DNA of 64,000 bases, taken from contig JAIBDD010000004.1 in assembly GCA_024679565.1 (NCBI GenBank), positions 1-64,000 of the forward strand, given 5' to 3'. The DNA comes from Bacteroidota bacterium (GTDB taxonomy: Bacteria > Bacteroidota > Bacteroidia > NS11-12g > UBA9320). Shown piece by piece: positions 33,736 through 43,300 of the stretch (the first letter of the stretch is position 1; every line of letters starts with the position of its first letter). Below the pieces are notes generated by a model, which worked only from the letters and a program-made list of their open reading frames with translations, was not told where the DNA came from and made no database searches. Both the position numbers and the translations under genes were made by a program.

Positions 33736-36141
33736 CTATTGCATTGGAGGTGCACTTTTTTCAAATCCTTTTTGGGCTTTTGCAGGTTTATGCAGGAAAA
33801 TGAAATCTCCATCATCGTCATGGTCGCCAAAACCGCCATAACGTGGGGTTGTTGGTGTTTTACTATCGGTGGCAATACTCATTAACTGCAAGTTGTCTGT
33901 GAAATCGTCAAAAGTGAGAATATTGCCTTTTTTAGCACCTTTTGTACTTAGAGTTTCGATAAACTTAATGGCAAACTTACTTTCGTCAGGGACGTACTCT
34001 TCACCACCGCTTGTTATAAACAACCGAGATTTGATTTTTGACTTCATTTCGATGAATTTCTCTGGACTTTCACGAATAAAATTCAAATCGGATTCAGAAT
34101 AGTTTCGTACTTCCGTTTTGTTAAACGCGGTGCCACCGAAACATACGTCGAAAACCAGCATGATATGGTTGCAGGAATACGTTGCATTGAAATAATCGCG
34201 GATATCTGTGAATTTTAAATAGCTTCGTAAGCTACCATCGCGTTCAGAATTTTTGGCGACGATAAAGCCACCTTTACCCGGCTTGTAGTGACCATGTCCG
34301 GCGAAAAACACGAATAGCTGATCTTTTGGCGCATAAGTGATACTTTCTGTATAATGCTCAATGATACTATCCATTTGTTCAACCGTTTGATTAACCTTGA
34401 TGTCCACCTTAAAACCATATACAGACTGTAGTAATTTTCCAATTTTCTCAACGTCTTTAATCGGATTTGCAAGTTGTTCCCACGAATCATATTCGTTTGT
34501 TGCGAAAAGAAGGGCGTAGTTGGTTTGAGAGGTATTAACATTAACAGGGTCAGCTAGTTTTTTACTGCTTTTATTGATTATGAATGAATCTGTAGCAATG
34601 TTTCCATTCCTGTCTTTGGCCGATATGACCAACTTGGTCCATGTGCTGGTAAAATTTTGATCTAGGTTGAATTTGCCGTTTTGTGTAAAGGCAACACTTA
34701 CCCCATTCACCATTATTTCAGCAATGCCGCTTTCATCAAGCGCTTGCCCTCCTACATTCTTTGATATCGTTACTACTTTTGTTTTACCCCCGCGTTTTCC
34801 ATCTGAACTAATCACGTTTGGAATGTATATCATTGGAGGTGTTGTGTCTGTCAAGTTCGTCGTTGCATTGACAAACGTAAGTGGAAAGTCAACCCCCGAG
34901 GAGTAACTTTTTAAGTCAAATTGAAGATTTCCTGAAGACATATTGCCATACATATACCCTTCTAAACTTTTTGAGGTTACATAGGCCAAAGACGCTGTAG
35001 TATCTTTATGAAAACTGTTTTGCCAATTGGTAGCAGCGCTACCAGAAATGCCTTCTGTTAGGTACGAGGTAAATAGACTCATGTCGGATTTGGGCATCTT
35101 GACCCTTCCGTCTGATACTAAAAACCCAATGCTTTCTGCAACATATTCATGATCGTTTTCGCGCTGATCAGCAGCATATTGGTCAATGAGACTCGAGTTA
35201 ACGGCGTCAAATAACAACAGTTTTTTTGAAGCAGACATCGAAGAGAGCCATGCCAAAATTTGTTCATTATCGATGGTGTCGTTTCCTACTAAAAGTTTGT
35301 CATCTTTGGTATATCCAGTGTAGTACAATATGAAACAATCGCCCGGTTTTGAATTCACAATAACGTTTTCGAATGCAGACTTAACTGAATCTTTTTTATC
35401 CTGATTTAATACAAAAATGTGAGATTGATCAAAAATCCGTTGGGCTCGCTCACCAACTATTTCAGCCATAATTTTGGCATCTTCTGTAGCGTGCCGATAA
35501 CCATTTGGGTTGGTACCGTTTGTGCCAATACTGATAAAATAAAGGTCGTTGCTTCGCTGTTTACTCTGGATTTTTCTTCGTGCTGCCAATTTCATTTTGT
35601 CAAACATGTCCTCCATCACGTCGTTGTCGAGCCAGTCATTTAGATTACTGATCATCTCTAAGTCATCCATTTCTAGCTCAGGGTCGTTGATGTGTTTGAG
35701 GTTAATGTTCCAGCTAGTCATATACCGTTGTAACGAGGTATTATAGTCCTCATGTTTATAGTAATTATAAGCACTCCATCTGTGGTAGTTTCTCAATAAG
35801 CCATACCTAACGTAATTGCCTTTATGCTCAAGGCCGATAGCTGTGTCAAACGCTAGGCCAGCCTGTAAATATTGCTCTTGTTTTTCTAAACCTTGACCTT
35901 TGGTGAAGTATTCATTTCCTAAAGCCTTGTATTTAAAGTGCTTGTTCCATTGACTGGTTAAATGTGTTTTTTCGCGGTTAACTTGTTCAACCTCCCAGCC
36001 GTTTTCGATAAAAAAGTCGAAATCAGCAATAATACCCTCATCGAAAACAGAAGTAGCACCTGCATTTTCTAGCGCTTTCAAATAGTATTTTCTGGCTTTT
36101 GTGTACTTTCTTAGTAATGTTAACGAGTGACCGTAATTCAT
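33736..36141 (-). CDS. Caspase-like (C14) protein with a second, dead caspase domain; 3' part of a broken gene
   Basis: 801 residues: TPR-like start (KYTKARKYYLKALENAG), a caspase-like fold at ~200-325 in which both catalytic positions are lost (LYYTGYT instead of SGHG, Tyr277; LLLFDAVNSS instead of DACxSG, Val314), an Ig-like domain at ~435-525 (DTTPPMIYI ... SAKDRNGNIATDSF), and an intact C14 domain at ~540-725 with FFAGHGHY (His616) and LVFDVCFGG (Cys667). It has no signal peptide and starts inside a TPR repeat. The TPR continues upstream in another frame (DSNDATYA before the Met), so it looks like the 3' half of a longer gene cut by a frameshift near 36166-36172. Its ATG overlaps the upstream stop in ATGA. 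Confidence 0.75.
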   Translation of the reverse strand: MNYGHSLTLLRKYTKARKYYLKALENAGATSVFDEGIIADFDFFIENGWEVEQVNREKTHLTSQWNKHFKYKALGNEYFTKGQGLEKQEQYLQAGLAFDTAIGLEHKGNYVRYGLLRNYHRWSAYNYYKHEDYNTSLQRYMTSWNINLKHINDPELEMDDLEMISNLNDWLDNDVMEDMFDKMKLAARRKIQSKQRSNDLYFISIGTNGTNPNGYRHATEDAKIMAEIVGERAQRIFDQSHIFVLNQDKKDSVKSAFENVIVNSKPGDCFILYYTGYTKDDKLLVGNDTIDNEQILAWLSSMSASKKLLLFDAVNSSLIDQYAADQRENDHEYVAESIGFLVSDGRVKMPKSDMSLFTSYLTEGISGSAATNWQNSFHKDTTASLAYVTSKSLEGYMYGNMSSGNLQFDLKSYSSGVDFPLTFVNATTNLTDTTPPMIYIPNVISSDGKRGGKTKVVTISKNVGGQALDESGIAEIMVNGVSVAFTQNGKFNLDQNFTSTWTKLVISAKDRNGNIATDSFIINKSSKKLADPVNVNTSQTNYALLFATNEYDSWEQLANPIKDVEKIGKLLQSVYGFKVDIKVNQTVEQMDSIIEHYTESITYAPKDQLFVFFAGHGHYKPGKGGFIVAKNSERDGSLRSYLKFTDIRDYFNATYSCNHIMLVFDVCFGGTAFNKTEVRNYSESDLNFIRESPEKFIEMKSKIKSRLFITSGGEEYVPDESKFAIKFIETLSTKGAKKGNILTFDDFTDNLQLMSIATDSKTPTTPRYGGFGDHDDDGDFIFLHKPAKAQKGFEKSAPPMQ

Positions 36142-36938
36142 GGCGTAAGTGGCATCATTACTATCAACATATGGGCTTTTTCAGTGTGTTCTTCTGAAGC
36201 TTTAAATCGGCCTAATTTTATTAAAGTCCAACCGTACATACCATGGCCAAAAGCATATTCAGACATGTTGTCTTTCACAAAGGCAAACTCAGGTAGCGCT
36301 TTCATCAAGTTTTCCGATGTCAGGTACATCAAACCCAATTGCCAATGGATATTATAGTTTGTGGAGTCCTCCTTAAGTAAATCGATATATACTTTTTCGG
36401 ATTCTGAATATTGTTTTTTGGTTTGGAAAACCCACGCTCGAATCAATTCAAAATCTCGGTATTCTTGTCTGTAATTGTATTTGGTTGTTAATGCGGACCA
36501 TTGGTCAACCAACTTGATTGCACTGTCAAGATTACCTTGATTAGCCACTGCATAGATGTTTGTTTGAACCTGTGAGAAATCAAATGCTGTCACTTTTAAA
36601 TATCGACCGTATGCCGACTCCCAATTCTCCCAATCGGCATCAGTGACAATTTCTTTGTACAACTTTGATAATAAATTGCCGTCGTCTTCATTGGTAGGTG
36701 TAAAATTAATCACCCAAGTGGCATATGATTCGTCAATTCTAAACTTGCGGCCCATGTATTTATGCGGGTAGTCTATTACATAACGCAAGAAGGCCTTAAC
36801 ATCTGTCGTTTTTGAAATTAGCATTGCTTCCCACATATTTAAACCTGCAAAAGCGCCAGAGTCTATTTTTTCCGTCATGTCACTTTCGTCCGGGTCATAC
36901 AGGGTTTTGGCTGTATTGATAATAATGTCGCGCATCAT
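36138..36938 (-). CDS. TPR-containing middle segment of the caspase locus
   Basis: 266 residues with TPR-like helices in the second half (NLDSAIKLVDQWSALTT, QYSESEKVYIDLLKED, LGRFKASEEHTEKAH). It has no signal peptide. Its frame is the same as that of the upstream ORF, separated only by one TAA (36977-36975) and 12 sense codons with no start. At the 3' end EEHTEKAHM runs off-frame into LIVMMPLTP, while the next frame continues the repeat as VDSNDATYAMNYGHS. Best read as an internal piece of one protein, though independent translation from the double Met is possible. Confidence 0.6.
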   Translation of the reverse strand: MMRDIIINTAKTLYDPDESDMTEKIDSGAFAGLNMWEAMLISKTTDVKAFLRYVIDYPHKYMGRKFRIDESYATWVINFTPTNEDDGNLLSKLYKEIVTDADWENWESAYGRYLKVTAFDFSQVQTNIYAVANQGNLDSAIKLVDQWSALTTKYNYRQEYRDFELIRAWVFQTKKQYSESEKVYIDLLKEDSTNYNIHWQLGLMYLTSENLMKALPEFAFVKDNMSEYAFGHGMYGWTLIKLGRFKASEEHTEKAHMLIVMMPLTP

Positions 36939-36974
36939 TTCAATCAGTACGTCCTCACTCGTTTCTATAGATAT

Positions 36975-37799
36975 TTATTGCGCAACCTTATAGCTATAAA
37001 GAGGTAAATTTTGGTCGCCTAAAAATGGAATATGAAATCGGGTTAGCTGTTGGATTAAACCATCATAAGCATCTGGATTGGCTCCAATTTCCATATAATT
37101 GAGATCACCTATTTGAGGTGTAAAACCACTAGCTTTTCCGTCATCGCTCATCACCATGTACCATTGAGATCGACCTTGATCTATCGACACAACGGTGGTT
37201 TGGCCCAGAGCTTCAATATACCGTTCTGGTTTACTTGCATCGTATATCGCTACAAACCATCCAGATTGGTCTATTCTTATCGAGTCACGTATCCCTAAAT
37301 CCATCGTGAACCAGGTCGTATCTCCCGAAGTTTTATCTATAGAAGAAACAGGGTATCGAGAATATTCTCTTTCTGTATTCCAACTTTCGAAGCCATAAAA
37401 ACTTTGATACTTTCTTGCTGAATCTTCATAAAACGAGACTAGTTTTATAGCAGCCTGCGCTTCGGCAATATGACCCCCTCTTTGGTAGTTTAATGCAGCG
37501 AGAAAAAAGTACTGTGACGCTGCGCCATAGTACGTCTCAGATACGAAAAATCTTGCGTAAAGGGCAAATACTTCGCCGATAAACTTCCTGTCTTGCCCCT
37601 CTTCGAGTTCTTTCTCTTCAACTACAGCTCCTAACAAGAGCGAAAAAACGTCATCATATTTCCCCTTTTCAATTAGCTTTAGTGCTTTGTCGTAAGACTT
37701 CTTGGCTTTTTTAGAATTTTGCGCACTGCTTTGGCTTGCCGTACAAATAAAGATGAGTACAACTATAGAATATGTAAATAACTGCTTCAGTAGAACCAT
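36975..37799 (-). CDS. Exported TPR N-terminal segment of the caspase locus
   Basis: Starts at the ATG at 37799 with a signal peptide (MVLLKQLFTYSIVVLIFICT...SSAQ); the extra 26 upstream ORF residues are unlikely. TPR-like repeats follow (AKKSYDKALKLIEKGKYDDV, YGAASQYFFLAALNYQRGG, AQAAIKLVSFYEDSARKYQ), then a beta-rich domain (~115-275, WFTMDLGIRDSIRIDQSGW ...). It ends at a TAA beyond which the frame stays open into the next ORF. It is the only one of the three pieces with an export signal. A TACATTTG element lies upstream. Confidence 0.7.
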   Translation of the reverse strand: MVLLKQLFTYSIVVLIFICTASQSSAQNSKKAKKSYDKALKLIEKGKYDDVFSLLLGAVVEEKELEEGQDRKFIGEVFALYARFFVSETYYGAASQYFFLAALNYQRGGHIAEAQAAIKLVSFYEDSARKYQSFYGFESWNTEREYSRYPVSSIDKTSGDTTWFTMDLGIRDSIRIDQSGWFVAIYDASKPERYIEALGQTTVVSIDQGRSQWYMVMSDDGKASGFTPQIGDLNYMEIGANPDAYDGLIQQLTRFHIPFLGDQNLPLYSYKVAQ

Positions 37800-37816
37800 T
37801 TCTAGAGATCTTAAGC

Positions 37817-37824
37817 CAAATGTA
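37817..37824 (-). promoter_or_regulatory. Candidate -7 element (TACATTTG) for the caspase locus
   Basis: It matches TAnnTTTG on the minus strand, 17 bases before the ATG at 37799, and so supports that start. Confidence 0.4.
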
Positions 37825-37887
37825 TTAAATATATATGGAACTGAGCGGATTGGTAAATGATAGTGGTCATAATACAAGTGTGCGGAG

Positions 37888-37895
37888 TATTTTTG
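37888..37895 (+). promoter_or_regulatory. Candidate -7 element (TATTTTTG) for the YbjN-like gene
   Basis: It matches TAnnTTTG; four bases (CTGT) separate it from the ATG at 37900, as in kynU and the DEAD-box helicase gene, implying a leaderless mRNA. Confidence 0.5.
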
Positions 37896-37899
37896 CTGT

Positions 37900-38370
37900 A
37901 TGGATTTAAAACCGTTTTATGATGTTGCAGAAGACGCAATTAAAACGTTGGGTGTAGACCCAGAGACAACACGATGTGAAGACCCAGGACAGTGGATTGT
38001 TACAAGAGAACCAATTGAAATTTTCATTGACATTTGGCAACCACAAGAAGCAAATCAATGGGAGTATTTTAAGGAGGATGAGCCAACTGCTATTTTTCAA
38101 GTCGTAGCGCCAGTGTGTTATTTGCCAGATAATGAAGCAGATAAAGCCAAATTTATGGAAGAAGTACTCTACATTAACCACCATATGTTTTATGGTAGCT
38201 TTACGGTTAACATGGAAGAGTCAATGGCGGCCATTGGATATAAGAGATTGCTTGAAGGAGCCAATCGTGTTGAGATGATAGAGCCGATAGAGAGCATAGG
38301 ATTTTATGCAGAAAATTTATCAAACTATCTTTCAAAAAAATACAATCTGAAAAAAATTGAAAAAAATTAA
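37900..38370 (+). CDS. YbjN-like / secretion-chaperone-fold conserved protein
   Basis: 156 residues, soluble and acidic, with the alpha/beta pattern of YbjN or type III chaperone-like proteins (an N-terminal helix, IVTREPIEIFIDIWQP strands, AIFQVVAPVCYLP, a helical MEEVLYINHHMFYGSFTVN segment). The assignment to this fold is by resemblance only. It lies upstream of the ECF sigma gene, with a 67-base gap, and diverges from the caspase locus. Function unknown. Confidence 0.6.
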   Translation: MDLKPFYDVAEDAIKTLGVDPETTRCEDPGQWIVTREPIEIFIDIWQPQEANQWEYFKEDEPTAIFQVVAPVCYLPDNEADKAKFMEEVLYINHHMFYGSFTVNMEESMAAIGYKRLLEGANRVEMIEPIESIGFYAENLSNYLSKKYNLKKIEKN

Positions 38371-38437
38371 GGTTTAAGGCAACCAAACGCGGAAACTTCT
38401 CATCTAAGAAGAAAAGCGAGAAGAATGATGTCTTTAA

Positions 38438-38980
38438 ATGGCAGCGGACAAACGAGATACAGAATGGAAATTGGTAAAGCAATCTTTGCAAGGAGACCAT
38501 TCTGCTTTCGAGCTGTTGTATAAGTCATTATCACCTAAAATGTACGCCGTAAGTTTAAGATACACGCACCAAGATCAGGACGCACAAGATGTATTGCAAG
38601 AAGCGTTTATCCGGATTTATAAAAATTTAAAGCAATTTAAATTTAACGGCTCATTTGAGGGCTGGTGCAGAAGGATTGTTACAAATACAGCAATAGAAGC
38701 ATTGCGTAAAAAAGGTAGAATGAAGGAAAATTCTACTGAGGTGCTTCCTGATTTGCCTGTGGATCCTAAAAGTTTTGAGAAGTTAAAATATGATGACTTG
38801 ATGAAACTTGTTCGTGCACTTCCAGATGGATATCGCAGTGTGTTTAACCTGTATGTGATTGATGGTTTTAGCCATAGAGAAATTGGCGAAATGTTAGGCG
38901 TTACAGAAAGCACAAGTAAAACACAATTGTATAAAGCCAGATTGGCTTTGCAGAAAAAAGTACTAGAAACGATTGAGTAA
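38438..38980 (+). CDS. ECF-type RNA polymerase sigma factor
   Basis: 180 residues: region 2 (DQDAQDVLQEAFIRIYKNL ... FEGWCRRIVTNTAIEALRKK) and region 4 (LPDGYRSVFNLYVIDGFSHREIGEMLGVTESTSKTQLYKAR). It directs RNA polymerase to its own promoter set. The overlapping downstream gene encodes a membrane protein with an anti-sigma-like N-terminus, the usual partner. The likely target or co-regulated gene is the giant T9SS protein that follows. Confidence 0.93.
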   Translation: MAADKRDTEWKLVKQSLQGDHSAFELLYKSLSPKMYAVSLRYTHQDQDAQDVLQEAFIRIYKNLKQFKFNGSFEGWCRRIVTNTAIEALRKKGRMKENSTEVLPDLPVDPKSFEKLKYDDLMKLVRALPDGYRSVFNLYVIDGFSHREIGEMLGVTESTSKTQLYKARLALQKKVLETIE

Positions 38981-40265
38981 AGAAAATAACATATCGCAAT
39001 TTGATTCACTGTTCAAACAAACGTTTGAGGGGGCAAGTTCGAATGTGCCTCCAGGTGTTTGGGAGGGGGTTTCTTCTGCTACTGCAGGCGCGGCAGGTGC
39101 TTCAAGTGTGTCCGTATTGTCGAAACTGTTCGGTCTTAAAGGCGCAGCCATTTTAGGGTCGGTAGCCCTAATTGTTACTTCTACTGTTTTACTAACGAAG
39201 GAGTCAAACCCTCAACCCGAAGAAATAACGCCAAATACGCAAACTGAAATAGTGGTTGAATCCGAAACGGATTTGGATAAATCTGCAAATGAGATTACGT
39301 CAATTGACGAGTCTGTAAGTGAGACGAATCAAAATAACACGGTCGATTTAGCTAAAGCGGATGGTGAGATAACAATATCGAACACTCAGGTTGTATCCGA
39401 TATAAAAACGGATGGTATAGGACAGCCAAGTAATGCATTTAAAGATGTTTCAAAGTCGACTGCACATAATTCAGGAAATAGTGAACCAACAAAATCAACT
39501 GGAGTACTGGAATTGTCCGTATCTTCTGAGTCAGTATGTTTGGGTCAAAAAGTAGATGTTTCGGTACTTGATGGGAATACATTGAAAGACATTTCTTGGT
39601 TAGTAGATGGCAAACCAGTGGTTTCGAACAGAAAGTATATGAGCTTTTTGTTTGATAAAGCAGGAGGCCATTCCATTGAACTGAATGCTATAAATTCAAT
39701 TGGAGAGAATTTAACCACTACAAAAAATATTAAGGTTGTTGAGGCAGATGCTTCGTTTAAAGTCAGCCAAAAAGAGGGGGTGATTTACTTGACATCATTG
39801 AAGCCAGTTAAGGCCAACCAGTGGTATGTCAATCAAGTACTCGTAAAGGAAAATCAGAATTCAACTTCATTTGAGTCTGAATCAGAAAAAAACACAATTG
39901 TACATGTGGCAACCAACCTAAATGGTTGCAGTGATACCGCAAAGCAAGAGGTTGTTAAGGTGGCGAACTGTGCTGGAGACTTGAAAGTGCCAAATATATT
40001 TACACCGTACCATCAAGATGGATTTAACGATGACTTTGTCATCGACATGCCACAAGTTAAAGGATATAGGTTAACAGTATACAACTTAAAGGACGGTAAG
40101 GTCGTCTTTGATACAGAAAGCCAGAAAGAAAACTGGAATGGTAAGTACGACAATATAGGAGCAATGGTTCCTGTTGGTTACTACATTTATCGATTGGTAT
40201 ATAACTGTAACGGAAAAACTACCACAAAACAGGACAGAGTAATGGTTTCAGATGCAAAAAATTAA
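38973..40265 (+). CDS. Membrane anti-sigma-like protein with PKD-like domains and a C-terminal CHU_C domain
   Basis: 430 residues starting at a TTG that overlaps the sigma-factor stop; no alternative Met occurs early. The cytoplasmic N-terminus (FDSLFKQTFEGASSNVPPGVW) is the pattern of Bacteroidota anti-sigma-like proteins. A single TM helix (GAAILGSVALIVTSTVLL) lies at ~residue 55, followed by a low-complexity linker, two PKD-like domains and a CHU_C gliding-motility/type IX domain (VPNIFTPYHQDGFNDDFVI ... GYYIYRLVY...DRVMV). It therefore links a sigma factor to an envelope domain normally seen on T9SS cargo. The CHU_C domain may sense secretion or bind the T9SS machinery. Confidence 0.75.
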   Translation: MSKENNISQFDSLFKQTFEGASSNVPPGVWEGVSSATAGAAGASSVSVLSKLFGLKGAAILGSVALIVTSTVLLTKESNPQPEEITPNTQTEIVVESETDLDKSANEITSIDESVSETNQNNTVDLAKADGEITISNTQVVSDIKTDGIGQPSNAFKDVSKSTAHNSGNSEPTKSTGVLELSVSSESVCLGQKVDVSVLDGNTLKDISWLVDGKPVVSNRKYMSFLFDKAGGHSIELNAINSIGENLTTTKNIKVVEADASFKVSQKEGVIYLTSLKPVKANQWYVNQVLVKENQNSTSFESESEKNTIVHVATNLNGCSDTAKQEVVKVANCAGDLKVPNIFTPYHQDGFNDDFVIDMPQVKGYRLTVYNLKDGKVVFDTESQKENWNGKYDNIGAMVPVGYYIYRLVYNCNGKTTTKQDRVMVSDAKN

Positions 40266-40347
40266 TTTGAAAAACCCAATAAATAACGATAATATAGCAA
40301 GCTCGAATTTGTCGGGCTTGCGTTTACATAACCCGATATTGAATTTT

Positions 40348-43300
40348 ATGAAAATGACAAAGAACAGAACTAAGTTTTTGATGTATTTGTTTTTCCCGAT
40401 GCTATTGCTTTTGGGACAGGTAAATGCAGCTAACGCTCAATGTAAGCCTAGCTATACAGCTGGTAATGAGTGTGAAAATGTAGCCATTAACTTTAAAGCT
40501 AATGCGCCGGGATTCTCAACCTACGATTGGGAATACAAAGAAAAAGGTTCAGGAACTGTAATTGGGAGCTCGTCAGATCGAGACCCTTCTTTCCCGTTTC
40601 CTAAAGCTGGTACTTACGTTATCACCCTGAAAGCTTCAGGAGTTGCTGGTAATTGTACCGAATCTTTTGAGATTGTAATTAAGCCTAGTCCAAAGGCAAT
40701 TCCGTTTTTAATCACGCCGAATCGGCAGTGTTTTAAAGGGAATATGTTCTGCTTAATTGATAGCAGTACGCCAGCACCAGGTAGCCAAATTGTGCGTAGA
40801 ACAGTCCTGTTCTCGGATGGTCAGCGTTACGATAAAGTCAATCCAACATATGGAGACACTATCTGTCACACAATCATCGATCCTAAAGGTGGTTGGTTTA
40901 ACATGAAGATGGAGCTTGAAGATAAAAACGGATGTGTTACTGAAGCATATTTTAATGATTTCATTCAAGTATTCCCTAGACTAAATGTTCGCTTGAGTAC
41001 TAACTCACCAACAAAGTGTGATTCTACAAAAGCAACCATCACAAACCTTACATATAACGATTGGAAAAATAACAATGAGACGACTATCGGGTTGAAAGAC
41101 ATCGCTCAATTTGTTTTTGATTTCGGTGGTGGAGATCCTAAAGTAGTTATTGGTGATTCTGTTACAAACACCAAATACTGGACAGGGGAAGCTTTTGATG
41201 GTATTACCGAACACTGGTATAGAACACATGGTACTTTTAATGCAACTCTTTCGGTAACGTCACGTTTTGGCTGTTCTGAGACTTTTACCTATAAAGGTGC
41301 TGCAACCAATATTAAACTAAGACCTCAAATTATTGCGGATAAAGATTCGGCTTGTACGAGTGATCCTGAAACATGTTTCAGTGTGTCTACGGGGCCAATC
41401 CCAGGAGCACAGTTCTTATGGACATTTGGTGATCCTCCGTCAGGTAACTTGAACTTCGATGATAAAACATGGACACCATGCCACTCTTATGGTGGTGGTC
41501 CTTGGATGATTTCGTTACGAATCGTTTCAGGTCCTTGTGATATCATGATTTTTGATACAATTACTAAAGTTGGTCCTTCATCTACCATAGAAGTTCCATT
41601 TGTACGTGTTCTTGAAAAAGAGAAGTACCAATGTGAAATTAGAGACAGTGTTCATTTTGTAAACAACTCAAGTTTTTATCATGATGATCCAAATTATTGG
41701 GATGAAGATTCATTCTTTTATTTCTACCCAAAATCATTCAGAATTGTTAAACACAGAGTTACAGGTGTAGATAGTATTTATACCTATAGTAATGTAAAAA
41801 CAAACACAGATACATTTAAAGCGAAATATGCTGTTACTGAGATTCTGTATCAAGATGGTGCTAAGATTTACTTTGATACCAATCTCGATTCGTTTGTTGT
41901 TGTGATAGGTAATTCTACTGGTGGAAATGACACGACTAAATTTGGTCGAGATATGGGAGGCCTTTATTCAAAACGTCGTTATGTATTTAACTTCAACGAG
42001 GATACAAGAGCCGGTGATCAAACCGCAATTCCTGTAGACCCAGCAATTCGAAGAAAAGACCACGTCTATCGTCTTTGGACATTAGGAGACAATTTTGCTC
42101 CTCCATGTACTACAGACACGAAAGCAAATAAAAACGTTAACCTAAACTGTAATTTCACCTTAGACTCATTACCAGTGCACTGGTATACACCTTGGGATGA
42201 CATTTATAGATACCGGAACAATGGTCAGTTTTATACCAACCCTGCACCTCGAACATTGTTTAGCCGTCATGCACGACAATGTTACCAAGTTCAGGTTTAT
42301 CCAGCTGATACGGCAATAGTGCCACAAGAGGTTGTTTTATTTGTGCCTAAAGACACAACAAAAACATTCTACATACCGTACACTGATTCAATGGGTGTTG
42401 CAAGAACTGACACTATTGAAATTTTGGGATGGAAGAAATATCCAGAGTTCCAACAAAGAAATAATTACCGCCTAAAAATTTGGAAGCCAGAGGCTGTCTA
42501 TAAAGGTAAGGTGATCAGTACAATAATTTGGGAAGACCATGATTATTACATTCCAGCTGGTGTCACCATACGACTTAAAAATCTTCAAAATGGCACGGTT
42601 ACCACTGTAACAGGTCCTAAGACCCATACTCTTGAAAAAGACTTTCAGTTTGAAGTTGATGAAGGGGATTCTATCGTATCACTTCCAGAAATGATTATTA
42701 ACCCAGAGCGGGTTGTCATTGCTGGAGCAAGTAATATTTTAATTGATACCATTATTAATGGAGTTGAAACTACGGTTCAACGTTCTGTTGTGCTGGTTGA
42801 TTCTATATATCATAGAAACTATTTCTATAACAATACCGCATCTTGTAATTCAGTTACTTTATTCCATAAAGACACTGTTCATCCATTTAAGTGTGAAAGC
42901 TCAAATAATATTTCGTTGGCGCTTATCCCGCCAAGTGCAAGAGGCTTGCGATGGGAGTCAGGTATTCCTTGTCCATTAGACGGAAATAAGTTGAATTATT
43001 ACCTAACGTTCAATATGGACGAAACGAAGCCAGGTTGTACACAACAATGGTTTGAAGTGAATTATGATTCACTTACCGGTCCTGATAACTGGATTAGTTA
43101 CAAAAGTGGTGGCGTATTAGCCCCACCGCCTCCAGGTTTGCCTATTCCATTCGTTTTGCCATATGATATAATTGGTCAGTGGGGAACGCAATTTGTAAAA
43201 GGATACTCTTCTGGAGAAATAGGAAGTGATCCAAGCAAGCGTCCAAATGGTTCGTTTACCATTGGTTTAGTTGTTGCTAACGGACCACCACAAACAGATA

